Position numbers and translations under genes: made by a program. From positions 124,262,521-124,326,520 of the forward strand of contig OZ018321.1 of assembly GCA_963969495.1 (NCBI GenBank): 64,000 bases of DNA. The letters run 5' to 3'. This DNA comes from Ceratothoa steindachneri. Taxonomy: Eukaryota; Arthropoda; Malacostraca; Isopoda; Cymothoidae. Below, piece by piece: positions 48,601-58,494 of the stretch (within the stretch, counting starts at the first letter, position 1; the number at the start of each line of letters is the position of its first letter). The notes below the pieces were generated by a model. That model was not told the origin of the DNA and searched no databases. It was given only the letters and a program-made list of their open reading frames with translations.

Positions 48601-49958
48601 TCGCAGATTGCCATGTATCTATATGCCTGGTCTTTCATTCTACAGAGTGCAATGCCCAGTTTGGAGTATGCAACTTTAACACTTTTTCTCTCGCAGGTTT
48701 TGGACACCAATCCTTAAATCGGAGCAGTTATCGCTTCTCACCACTAGGGTCGTCCTTAACGGCACCGAGTCAGTGTTTTCTCGCACCTAACGGCCCCAGA
48801 ATTAGAATCCCTTCTTCGCGCCCAAGCAGGCTTCCTTCCGAGGCTCGGACACGTCAGAGGCAGGCGGCCTCTAAAGACCTTATTTTGCAGAAAGGTTATT
48901 AGAACCAGACATGTGCTACAGTGGGAGCAAGAGAAATTTCGAGGCGAGCCCCGCGCATTCGATTCTCTCCGTGTACTCGCACGCGCAATGGGCCGTGTGG
49001 ATACTCCACATTTCATCGTAGCTGGACCCAAACGTCGAGTCTAAAATTACAGGTCTTCCTTTTACCTACAATTCGCAGTGATGATATCAGAAGACGGTTG
49101 TAGTGAGAGTTTCTTTACGCTTTTTTCCTTTAACAATGCAGTTCAAGTCTTTTCACAGAAAGAAATCAACAGAATGAGTTAATGAAATGAAATGGGAAAG
49201 TGGGAGAAAAAGTTATAGATCCCTGTTCCCACCTCCCCGACCAGTCACTCTCGGAGGAAGAACCTGGTCGGGGAGGCAGGGCGAGGCCCGATTCCTCTTT
49301 ATTCCTGGGCGCCCTCCTCCCTCTACCGAGGAAGGAGAGCACCGGAGAAGGGGAGAAAAGGAGGGGAATAACAAAAAGTAAGGAGAGAACAGACCTAGTT
49401 GGTCTGTGGACCTGCTTAGCGTGGGACCCGGAAAACGGTGAGTTATGTTTTCCTATGTTTTTAAATGAAACTATTTGCTGTACCTGTCTCTAGTGTTAAC
49501 GTTTTGCCCAACTTAGATAGCGATAAAGGAGGAAGATGATTGAAGCAGAAGGAAGTTGGAGGTTTGCAGAGAGGTGCAAGTTTGCATGGAGGTCACGCTA
49601 ATCTCTGCACTATAAGTTATTTTTTAGAGTTAAGTTCGAAATAAGTAAGAGTGAAAGTATGCCTGTTTGTTGATTTATGTATTTGTTTTGTTTTATGTTA
49701 TGTGTGTATGAGATAGGCGTTCAAACCGTTGTTAGCATTGCTTTATTTTCCTGCTCTTTTATCAACTCGAGTTTCTGTGAGTTATGTTGTTTTTTTCTCG
49801 TATTTGTTGTGTGAATTCATGTTGCTTAGTTAGTTATATGTTTGTTTCTCTCTTCTTTATTGAATGTTGTATTTCAATTTTTTCTGTAATTTGCTCGATT
49901 TGGTTGTTAGTTTTGTGTTTCTTTTTTGGTATTAAGGCAAATCCAGTGAGCTTTGTCA

Positions 49959-50650
49959 TTATTCGTGAATATTTTGGTCATACTCGGGTGTCCGTATTTG
50001 GTCTACACGTAAATCTCCTCCTCTTCCCTTGTTTTTAGCAATAGGAAACAGCATGTGTTGTCTCCTTCCCGCTACTCGTTCTATTTGATTATTTAATTCC
50101 TCTCCTATTTCTTCTTGTGTTTTTTCAATAACGTTTACAAGTACCATATGGTAGTTAAATGGAGTCTTCGCAGTTCTGTTTTTAAGTAGTGTTGAATATT
50201 CTGGTGCAAGTCTTCTTGTTATCCTTCTGTCAATTAGTACTTGTAGGTCCATCCCCGTTTGATTTCTGTTCCTGTATCTTGTGTGAATGCATCTTGCGTT
50301 CAAGTCTCCCCAAAACTAAGTTGGGATTTTATTATTAAAAATTCTCACAACATAATTTATTGGGAGTCCCGGGCGCCTCGATGGTTAGTATCCTGTAGTA
50401 ATTATTATATTAGTTAATTCCATTTTGATCTCAATAGCGAGGTAAGATTCGGTTAGTCCGCGTTTTGTCTTGTACTCTAATTCTTTTTTTTATGCCTATT
50501 GCTGCTCCATCATGTTGTTGGTTTGTGTGGTTAGTCATTATTACGTCGTTGTTCCATATTTTTAGTTCGTGAGTCTCAAGGTTAATCCTGTGATCTCATA
50601 TTAGAATAATGTAGGGATCTATTTCTCTAAATATATTTCCATATGTGTGT
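49959..50650 (-). pseudogene. Endonuclease remnant fused to C-terminal tail, LINE copy B
   Basis: Minus-strand frames give REIDPYIILI, NHTNQQHDGAAIGIKKR and, across the start of frame 49959-50303, the box DLNARCIHT (usually GDLNAR). Then GMDLQVLIDRRITRRLAPEY follows, the segment after the catalytic Asp. At about 50155-50160 the reading jumps without a frame break into the element's C-terminal tail (VIEKTQEEIGEELNNQ). The final SDH catalytic box and all of RT are therefore deleted. The junction is in frame, so the chimera stayed open for 114 codons. Confidence 0.7.
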
Positions 50651-51007
50651 TCTTTCCTCTTCCATCCCTCCGTATTTGTGTGAAGAATTCTTAATTTTCT
50701 ATCATCCATCTTATTTGTGTGTTCTTATGCGTTTTTTCTTTTATGGGAGAGTGGAGCTTTTACGATTATTTATTAATATCTTTTTCTGGCGGTTCCGCTT
50801 TTCCTTTCTCTCCGTGCCGACATCTGACTTTTCTCAGTTTCACATTTTTTGGCTGCTACATCCGGTGTCCTGTCGTGCTGCGAGGTTCCCCTGTTCAAAT
50901 TCCTTTTTTGTTTTATGATTTTGCGTGTGCTTCTTTTTGCGTTTTTCTTATTCGTTTCGTCAATGGTGCTTTCAAAGTTTGTTTCCTCAATTTATCTCTT
51001 CCTCTTG

Positions 51008-52042
51008 TTATGATTCACTTTCATTTCTTTTTGCCTCTTTGATGAGTGTCTTTTTTGTGTCTTCTGAAATTTTTATGTTAAATATGGCCGATAAGTCAAT
51101 ATTTTGAATGCATTTCATTGGATCCAGCCCGTTTTCCCTGAGCGTGGAGTTCAACGTATTGGAATATGTTCTTGGTTGTGCAATATTTATGACGTGTGAG
51201 TTAAGAATACACGTCAGTATCTTCACGTTCAACGTTCCGTCAATTATCACTTGAGTAATTTTTCCGTTAACTTTATTTTTCGGTACTGCCGCCGCGTATG
51301 AGGAGTTTCTTGTTGCTTCTTTTCTTTTATATGTCTCCGTTTTACTATTTATAATTTCTTTTCGCTTCGGCATGTCATTGCCATTGTTCTGTTGCTCCCT
51401 CCGCAATTAACACAATTTTTAGTCTAATTTGGGCAGCTCCTCCATGAGCGGGGGCCGCTGCATTCCGAGCATTTTTCTCCTTACTTATGCAGTTCGCTGT
51501 ATTATGGTGTTCCATTTTATAGCATCTAAAACAAAATTGTATATTATGATACTGGTCCCTTTGGATGTTACAGGTAGGGATTTTCATACTGTATGCGAGA
51601 AGTCCCTTTTCAAGTGCTTTAGTGGCAATCTCGGTTGACTCATACGAATTTGAACACGTGTGTGCATTCCTTAAATTTTATGATATCGAGTATCTTCAGC
51701 CAGGGTGGTTGTTCCGTAAGTTCCTTTTAAGTTCATGTGGTGAGTGTTCCCCCACCCATAACTCTACATTCCGACATACAATGCTCCGGTTGGCAATGAT
51801 CTGGGGATGTACTTTAGCCTCTAATCCAATTTTTCTTAAAGTGATGGATCCTGCCGATGAAAGTAATAGTTTAAACTCATTGTTTTCTGCACAAATGACA
51901 ACTAATTCATTTGGTGTTTCGATGCATTTGATCAGGGCGATTTGCAGATCCTTGAAAATGTTCCGTGCTAAATTCTGTGGCTTCCATTATAATCCGTTCT
52001 GAATTAGCTGAATGGGAGCCTTTTAATGAAATCCTGTTGGTC
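51008..52042 (-). pseudogene. ORF1 of LINE copy B with zinc-knuckle region
   Basis: The start region near 52042 reads MDQQDFIKRLPF, parallel to copy A. The first half is broken by stops. The frame 51375-51587 reads KIPTCNIQRDQYHNIQFCFR then CYKMEHHNTANC, a CCHC-type zinc knuckle (Cys-x2-Cys-x4-His-x4-Cys pattern), the nucleic-acid-binding end of a gag-like ORF1. The frame 51008-51406 continues with a Lys-rich linker and KVNGKITQVIIDGTLNVKIL, the C-terminal part of ORF1. This copy keeps the knuckle that copy A lost. Confidence 0.7.
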
Positions 52043-52689
52043 CATGATCAATTTTTCTCATGCTTCTTCCAGCATAGGGAGGAGTTCTCTGGAAAATAAG
52101 TAGGTAGATTATTTACCCTGCTCAACTAGTGTGAGAACCTCCCTATGTGATCCAATACTATCTTGGCTGCCTGCTCAGGATCGTACACTCCCCAATCACC
52201 CTAACTATTTAGGTCTAGCCGTATAAGCGGTCCAACAGTTAGATTTGGGCTCGTCATCGATAATAAAGCTGCTTCTCTGGCTGCATAACGGGGTCTAATT
52301 CGGGAGTTCACTACACCCTTCTATTAACTGCTTCTGAGACCTTGCTGGTGGTCAGGTTATTGTGTGCGAAAAGGAAATAAAGGGGGAAAGTATTAGATAT
52401 ATAAAAAAGTAATAGATTGAGAGAATGAAATTTAAGGAGATCACCGTTTTGGGGTGAAACCCCGCGAATCAGAAATAGGAGATTTCTCCAATCAGTCCGA
52501 TGCGCGCATTTATCTCTTATATCTACTGCTTCTCTTTTTACGAAATTTTATGTTGAAAAAACCTTTTTCTTTTGCAAATTATTTAAAACAAATGGTTATC
52601 GTAACTTAGCAGTGCGTAGGTTGCTATAAGCAGTCAGATAAACTAAGCCGCCCAATAGAATGATGAAGAAAATTTACAAGGGGTATTTA

Positions 52690-53117
52690 TTAATCCAAGC
52701 TTGAACTTAGAATCAAAGTGAACGGGCCAATCAGGAAGATGAAATTTTCAGATCAGTTTTAATGTTCGATTTCAAGTTATAGCTTTAATGTTAAGGGTTG
52801 GCTTTTCTTCGTTGATTATGATAGCTTATAAGATGTTTAGTCAAATGGATTTCTCTTTTCTTTTTATCATGTAGTTTTCAACCAATATATGTGCTGTGAA
52901 ACTGGTCTTATGAATGCTCTCCATATGATTTTAGGCACTAAGCTTTGGAGATACATAGTTAAACGAAGCAACATTGAAGTGGTTCCCATGCCAAAATCCA
53001 TAGATTTAATATGGAGCTTGCACTCATCATGTGGGCAGATGAACTCGTAGACTATGTTTGTAAAGTTGAGTTTCGAGGAGTCTTTCAGACGTTATTTTTT
53101 ATAATAATAATAATAGG
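52690..53117 (-). pseudogene. GIY-YIG-like endonuclease fragment of the Penelope-like element
   Basis: The minus strand from 53100 downward reads LKDSSKLNFTNIVYEFICPH, DECKLHIKSMDFGMGTTSML and LRLTMYLQSLVPK. It continues with VENYMIKRKEKSI and AIIINEEKPTLNI. In Penelope-like elements this is 'VY.F.CP...C.....YIG.TT.SL..RLT.HL' followed by a helix ending 'EA..I....P.LN'. The YIG core has become DFG, so the nuclease is damaged. It continues the RT reading frame order across the mariner insertion. Confidence 0.7.
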
Positions 53118-53119
53118 TA

Positions 53120-54412
53120 TGAGGGGCAGTCAATAAGTTTTGCGAATCAGTAAGGCAAAACAGAGGAAGGGGGATGGCTGTTTGTGGAGGTGTTAGGACA
53201 AGTTATGACAAGTCACGACCTGCAGCCGCACGCTCCTGCCTCGTCTATTTAAGAAGCAGTAGTGAATCGCAGATCGTCAGTCACAAATCTTTCAACAATG
53301 GAGAAGGTTGAGCACCATGCAGTGATAAAAATTTTTGAACAAGAAAGGCAAGAATGCTAAAGAGATCCATGAACGCATGGTTTCAGTGTACACCGACACC
53401 ACCCCTTCAGATGCAACCATTGTTCGCTGGAATAGGGAGTTCCGCCATAGTCGTGAGTCCCATGAAGATGACCCTCGTCCAGGACGCCCGTCAGATGTGG
53501 CCACGAGGACAATGTGGCCCGTGTGGAGAGGATGATCCTCGAAAATCGATGGGTGAAGGTCGAAGAAATATAGCGGAAACTTGGAATATCACATGGAAGT
53601 GTTATCAACATCATCCACGACAATTTGGCTATAACTAAGGTATCTGCCCGTTGGGTCCCTAGAAACCTCACGCCATATGATCGACTTCAACATCGTCAAA
53701 GTTCCGAGGAGCTGCTGCTTCTATACAACTAAGACCCGGCGGGATTCGAGTCACGCATAGTGACAGATGGTGAAACTTGGGTCCATCACTGGGATCCCGA
53801 GACCAAGCTCAAAAGCATGGCCTGGAAGCACAGGGCTCTCTGACCCCCATAAAGTCCCAGACCCAACCCTCAGCCGGGAAGATCAGGGCCACCATCTTTT
53901 GGGATTCTAAGGGAGTGTTGATGGCGGACTATGCGCTTCGTGGAAGGACCATCACAGACCAATATTACGCCGAGGAACTGGCTGGGTTGAAGAAGTGCAT
54001 CCGTCAGAAGCGCCCCGGCAATTTGACACGCGTTTTTTTGCTCCTCCACGACAATTTCCCTCTCCACAAGGCCAGAGTTGCACAAGCTGCCCTGCGCGAG
54101 TGCGGATTCGAGGAGCTCAACCATTCCCCCTACAGTCCAGATCTGGCCCCTAGCGACTACTTTTTATCCTGCCAGCTCAAGGTTGCAGTGCGTGGACGCC
54201 GGTTTAGGGACAATGAAGATGTCCTTCTCGCCTCCCAGGAGTGGATTGAACAGCAATCGGGATATTTCTGGTTGTCGGGAATTTGGAGCCCTCAGGGACA
54301 AGTGGCGCAAGTGCAGTGAAGTCGAGGGTAGTTATATTGAAAAATAATAAAACACTTTTTCTTATATCTTGTTTCCTTATATCCAAAAAGCAAAGTTATT
54401 GACCGCCTCTCG
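53120..54412 (+). mobile_element. Complete mariner transposon (irritans-like), TA target duplication
   Basis: 1293-bp element between TA dinucleotides at 53118-53119 and 54413-54414. Left end TGAGGGGCAGTCAATAAGTT and reverse-complemented right end CGAGAGGCGGTCAATAACTT are imperfect terminal inverted repeats. It contains one transposase gene and an AATAAA polyadenylation-type signal near 54346. It sits inside a Penelope-like element, so it is younger than that element. The length is normal for mariner. Confidence 0.9.
53298..54347 (+). pseudogene. Mariner transposase, broken
   Basis: Starts MEKVEHHAVIK at 53298. An extra A in the run near 53329-53331 shifts the frame to FLNKKGKNAKEIHERM (helix-turn-helix region) and SRESHEDDPRPGRPSDVA. 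A second shift near 53507 leads to NVARVERMILENRWVKVEE and a stop, then GISHGSVINIIHDNL and the mariner signature WVPRNLTPYDR. A stop replaces a codon at 53730-53732. The catalytic region reads VTDGETWVHHWDPE, where mariner has the Asp one place later (GDE). The second Asp is in LLLHDNFPLHKA and the third in YSPDLAPSDYFL (D,D34D type). A late shift near 54250 restores FGALRDKWRKC and the end at 54347. The enzyme cuts and pastes DNA; this copy is inactive. Confidence 0.9.
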
Positions 54413-54414
54413 TA

Positions 54415-55110
54415 TTTAAAATGCGCTCTTTAGGCCTGTTAACCCTTCCAGAGATCAATTTTGGTTGTTGAACTTTTGACTTTGGTGTTACGTAAAACAA
54501 TCTCTTTGATGGTTCTTTCATCTACTCTGTAGGACGTAGACATTTGGTTTCTTTAGAAGATATTGATGTTTTTATTACTTCTGAGTTGTTGTCAGTTTGA
54601 TCTGTGACTTGGATTTGCTTACGTATAAATGTTAGAAGTTGGTGTTCTATAATGTTGTTTGGAAAACGGTTGTTTATGAGGTCTTGTTTGACGCGAGAAA
54701 TCTCCTGATAGAATAATTTCCACGTGCAATAGCGTTTGTATGCTCGGCGTATGTATGAGTCAATTATACTTTTTTTATATCTTTCGAGACATTCACTATG
54801 TGCGTTGGGATATCTTCCCATGTCTGTAGCTTTTCGATACACTTTTGTGACCTATTTTCCATTAATATTTTGTACTTTGTTATCCAGAAAAGGAAGATTT
54901 ATTGTCCGTGCTGAATTTGTAACTAAATATTAAGACTGATTTCTCCTCGAGTTGTTGTTTGATGTTTCTTAGTCGTCCTTCGTTTTGGACGGTGATGTAG
55001 ATATCATCAACGTATCTGCAGTATGTGTGTGCCTAATTTTCAATGCTTATTTTTTATCTCCTTTCTGATCTACTTTATTTTTTTCAGTTTTCGAGACAAG
55101 ATTGTGTTCG
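54415..55110 (-). pseudogene. Penelope-like reverse transcriptase, C-terminal half
   Basis: Reading on the minus strand: YCRYVDDIYITVQNEGRLRN (about 55025-54965; YVDD is the catalytic box), LEEKSVLIFSYKFSTDNKSS, a frame change, then frame 54522-54842 with MYRKATDMGRYPNAHSECLE, RYKKSIIDSYIRRAYKRYC and an alpha-helical tail. The last segment is RVDERTIKEIVLRNTKVKSS. These match the RT and linker of Penelope-like elements. In an intact copy the enzyme would reverse-transcribe element RNA at a target cut by its own GIY-YIG domain. It has at least two frame changes, and the insertion removes continuity with the nuclease. Confidence 0.75.
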
Positions 55111-56177
55111 AGTAATACAGATTATCATATATGCTGGTACCCTTTTTGTGAAAAAAACTTGTAACATCTTAGAGTGTTATTCTTTGTTGGATGTCTTCAT
55201 GAAGCCTTAAATTAAATAGTCCGCATCTTTCTCCTAAAACCACTTAACCATCTTTAGTACGAGGTGGGTTCGGTTGTTAATGCCAAGACAATTCGTTCAT
55301 ATTTCGGTGTCTTGGCAATTTATTTGGTAACGTTCTTTTTCGGCCCCTCTTTGAAAACGAATAAGCTTAAGCTTTGCTATACTGAGGATCGTCCCCACAA
55401 AGTGTTAAGGGTGTAGCGTGGTTATACTTATTAAAACCTGAAGTAGTGGCGTTCTATTCTCACCCATACCCCAGGGGAAAGAAGTGCTCTCTCTTTCGGG
55501 TCGTCTATTGTTAATCCTCTTTTAAATCTCCCTATATCTTTTTCCGTGCCTTTATAGACCAATATATGGTGAAACAAGGAGTAGTAAAACATCCAAGAAA
55601 ATGAAGAGGTATCGTGATAAAATTTATTTATTGTAAAATTTGATTAATAATTTTCCTATGTTATGGTTTGTGTTTTCTAAATAGATGGGTGATGCCACAT
55701 TAGGGATGAAATAATATCCCGCAGTTCTATTAATAATCGTTGTGCCTCTCTGTTACTATTTTTTTTCTAGTACTCTTATTTCATTAAATATAAGCTCATA
55801 TCTTCCATTTTCCCTCACTTATTTTCTCGGTACGTAACAAGAATTTGTTTAACAACCAATTTGATTAAAGATTATAATCGACGGACCAAATTTGACTCTC
55901 GAACCAGCTCAAAATGTTATGGATATCCAATCATGGAATTCCAATCAAACTATTGCATTTTGTTCTAATTTTAACTTTGTATTAAAGGGAATTTTCCCTG
56001 ACTTTTACTGCATACTATCGAACAAAGAACCTTTATGGGTTTAGTTTGCTATTTTTTGGAAGAACTTTGATGCTTTTGTTTGAAAAATTATGCCGTTGTC
56101 GATACATATTTGCTCCTTGTCTTAACTTGAATTTTTTTTATTTTACTTTGAAAAGGTTTGTCCAACCGGGCCTAATT
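55111..56177. other. Sequence without recognised genes
   Basis: May contain the eroded 5' part of the Penelope-like element, but no RT motif was readable. No other feature seen. Confidence 0.45.
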
Positions 56178-56181
56178 TTAA

Positions 56182-58490
56182 CCCTTATCCACTCACGTAA
56201 CATTTTATAACAGGTTTGTTTTCATACAAAATATACATTATATATTTATTTATTGTTTCCATAAAAATTATACATTATGTTTTTAATTATTTCTGCCTTT
56301 CCAAGTAACATTGCGGTAGCAGATGCGCTCATTTTTATTAACGTGGTATCCGTCGGAAACCTATGCCACGAGCGATATTTTTTAGCAATGGATATTTCGT
56401 ACTTTTTACCAATCTCCTGTGTGGTGGGCAAATATTCTTGTTACATTGATTACAAGAGGCCCTACACACCTTTTTGTATATCTTACACCTTCCCACCCGT
56501 GTAAAACTTTGTTCATCATTAGCTGCTTGTAACTGGATTGGGAGAAATCTTAAAAGCCCCGCAGCTTCTCTTGATATGGAAGGAATTCTTTGCTTTTCCT
56601 TTGGAAATCAGGCGTCTACACTTGGTCTTACAAGCATTTTTGCCAAGTTTTTCAAGAATACCTTCCGCTGATATTGCAGATTTCTTTGTCCAAAAATAAG
56701 GAAGGCATTGTGAACACTTACACCCATAATATTATAAAATACTAGCACAGGCCAGCGAACGATTTTCCTTCTGCATCTGAATTCTGCAATTTTTTAATCG
56801 AATGGTCAACACCTTTTTTCCGAAATTGTAATCTAAAATTAGAGCAAGTCTATTAGCATTTTCAGGCAAACACTCCTCCCCAGCATGAGAATAACTAAGT
56901 AGAATAATATTCTTGTTTTTCTTCGGAATATAGAAAACCAACATGATGTTACTTTGATGATCATAAGCAAAGACACTTGATTGCACTTTTCTTTTGATCT
57001 GACTTAGGGGTTGAGGAATCACTTTTTGCTTGACCGTATTTTTCACAACAAAGTAAGATTCTTTTCTATTAATGCAACAGCTAAACATGCCACGTAAAGA
57101 AGTTGTCTATAATGATCTCACGTCCAGTTTTTTCGCAGGGTGTGCATAATTCAAGCACAAAATCCTTTGCAAGATTCCGATGTACTTCTTCTAGTTTCTT
57201 CCCACTGTAAATCTTTGCATTCAGTGCATACCCACTCTTTGCCTCCTCAAAACCAAAAATATTTCAGCCCATATTTTCTTGGTTTTGTTGGAATGTAGGT
57301 CCTTCCCGGAGTTCGTCCTGGGTAGCCAAGTAGTTGTTCAATTTCATCCACAGTTAGTGTATCATCAGGAATACAAAATTCAGAAAGCCTTTATTTGAAT
57401 GGATTACAGATCTCGCTAATTACAGCTAACCTATCTTTTTGCAGATTTTTCCGACGATTTCCCTAATAATTATCGAACCTTATTGCTCTTAGGAAAAAAT
57501 TAAATCGTTCCTTTGACATTATAGCTTGATAAATTGAACTCGCATCAACTGGATTCCATAAATCATCAATAGAAGTAAAATTCTGTCCATCAGCTCCGGC
57601 ATATAAAATGAGCTCAAGACACGCGTGAGTTTCCACGACTGTATATTCCATCATGTAAGTGTACACACCTTTTGCATTAGCTCTCAGATTTTGAGTAATG
57701 TCTCTTACTGTTCTGTTTGTATATCTCTGAATAGGTAGAAACATGTTATTTGTAATGAAGAGACTGAATGCTTCTTTTTCACTGTCTGGACTAGCTAAAG
57801 TTCTAAGTTTATATGTGCGCACATTTCTGCTTCGTCTACGTGATAAAAATGGAGTATAGGAAAATAGGCCTAAGCCACCCTCCATTTGCTTTCCATCTTG
57901 TGTACATTCTTTAACGTTTTCTACTTCGGATGAAACTTCCTCACTAGACGTTTCTTCAAAGATCGGAATCTAATGTATCTGTCTTTCTTCATCTTGCCTT
58001 TCTCCCTTTTGGAGAGTCTTTCTATCACAATTAGTATCTTCTTCTATCGGTTCGAATTTCATATCAGAGGAACCAGCGTGCAATTCATCTTCACTATGAC
58101 CTTCATCGCAAGCAAGTTGCTGAAGTATATTTTTGTCTGAAGAAACTATACACATTACACGCTTGATGACTACGAAATAACTGGATTGTTATTTGTTATC
58201 GTCATTGTGCATAAAGCCAGAGTGTACGACACGTTCCGTAAAGATTGATTGTCAAGCGTAAGAGGTCCAAAATATATTGTAGCAGAATGAGAGGTTTAAA
58301 TGAATTTTAAGTATTTTATTGATAAGTAAAGTAATATTGTGCGGAAGATTTTTTAGAATAATATTATTCCATTGGTCTTAGCCACATTACCATCATATTG
58401 TACTTACGGTCCGAAGGCTATATTAGTTGCAAATATGAATCCAATTATTTTCGAAATTGTCACAAAATGTTTTACATGAGTGGATAAGTG
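56182..58490 (-). mobile_element. Full-length piggyBac-type transposon, decayed
   Basis: 2309-bp element. The low-coordinate end CCCTTATCCACTCACGTAAC and the reverse complement of the high-coordinate end, CACTTATCCACTCATGTAAA, are terminal inverted repeats. They are followed on both sides by ACATTTT and TAACA/TGACA. The left flank is TTAA (56178-56181) and the right flank TTGA (58491-58494), consistent with a piggyBac TTAA target duplication with one mutation. A single transposase gene fills the interior on the minus strand. Its ends differ from those of the piggyBac-type terminus at 13084-13778. Confidence 0.85.
56246..58155 (-). pseudogene. piggyBac transposase (PGBD-like), broken
   Basis: Minus strand. 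N-terminus at 58155 is acidic (SEDELHAGSSDMKFEPIEED). The frame 57463-57885 has FLPIQRYTNRTVRDITQ, an Asp/Trp segment IDDLWNPVDASSIYQAIMSK and RFNFFLRAIRFDNY, the usual dimerisation region. Next DDTLTVDEIEQL (first catalytic Asp, about 57365), YPGRTPGRTYIPTKPRKYGL, then TGREIIIDNFFTWHV (second Asp, about 57110). Frame 56732-57088 has SSVFAYDHQSNIMLVFYIPK and LALILDYNFGKK (third Asp). The C-terminus, RCKIYKKVCRASCNQC then NKNICPPHR, is the Cys/His-rich zinc-binding domain. So the catalytic triad and the zinc finger are readable, but stops and frame changes (near 57462, 57260 and 56730) inactivate the gene. In an intact element the enzyme excises precisely at TTAA. Confidence 0.85.
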
Positions 58491-58494
58491 TTGA

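Larger units (their letters stand above)
43700..48990 (-). mobile_element. Jockey-superfamily LINE, copy C, interrupted by a CR1-type LINE
   Basis: Minus-strand element running 5' to 3' from about 48990 to 43700. It holds an ORF1-like region (about 48600-47700), an endonuclease relic (about 47140-46560) and an RT (46500-46035 and 44575-43700). It is split by an insertion at about 44576-46034. On the two sides the reading continues logically: helix before the RT palm on the high side, HQAVLELFNACLSFGYFPN on the low side. The endonuclease shares blocks with copy D at 63140 onward (ESYLAIKF versus ESYLAVEV, SPIQV versus SPIQI), so copies C and D are one family. The GC-rich stretch at 48720-49020 may be its leader. 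Confidence 0.7.
49190..52370 (-). mobile_element. Jockey-superfamily LINE, copy B (EN/RT deleted)
   Basis: Minus-strand sister of copy A. The leader (about 52370-52045) matches window positions 1-159, including GAGCAGGCAG- and GTAAATAATCTACC-like boxes. Then come ORF1 (52042-51008), part of the endonuclease (50650-50165), an abrupt jump into the C-terminal tail (50150-49959) and the long 3' UTR (49950-49190). The tail peptide EKTQEEIGEELNNQIERV matches copy A at 2131-2190. The RT is missing entirely. The 3' end contains a perfect 13-bp inverted repeat (49232-49244 with 49264-49276, CCTCCCCGACCAG), capable of forming a stem-loop. Confidence 0.8.
52690..55110 (-). mobile_element. Penelope-like retroelement, split by a mariner insertion
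   Basis: Minus-strand Penelope-like element in two pieces. The RT part is at 54415-55110 and the endonuclease part at 52690-53117; the 1293-bp mariner at 53120-54412 lies between them. The RT part carries RYVDDIYITVQNEGRL and VYRKATDMGRYPNAHSECLE. The other part carries NIVYEFICPHDECKL and RLTMYLQSLVPK. That is the RT then GIY-YIG order of Penelope elements. Sequence above 55110, where the fingers and first palm motifs should be, was not recognisable, and LTR-like ends were not found. Confidence 0.75.

Noticed and set aside
51565..52002. 145-codon plus-strand frame
   Set aside because: Antisense shadow of ORF1 of LINE copy B.
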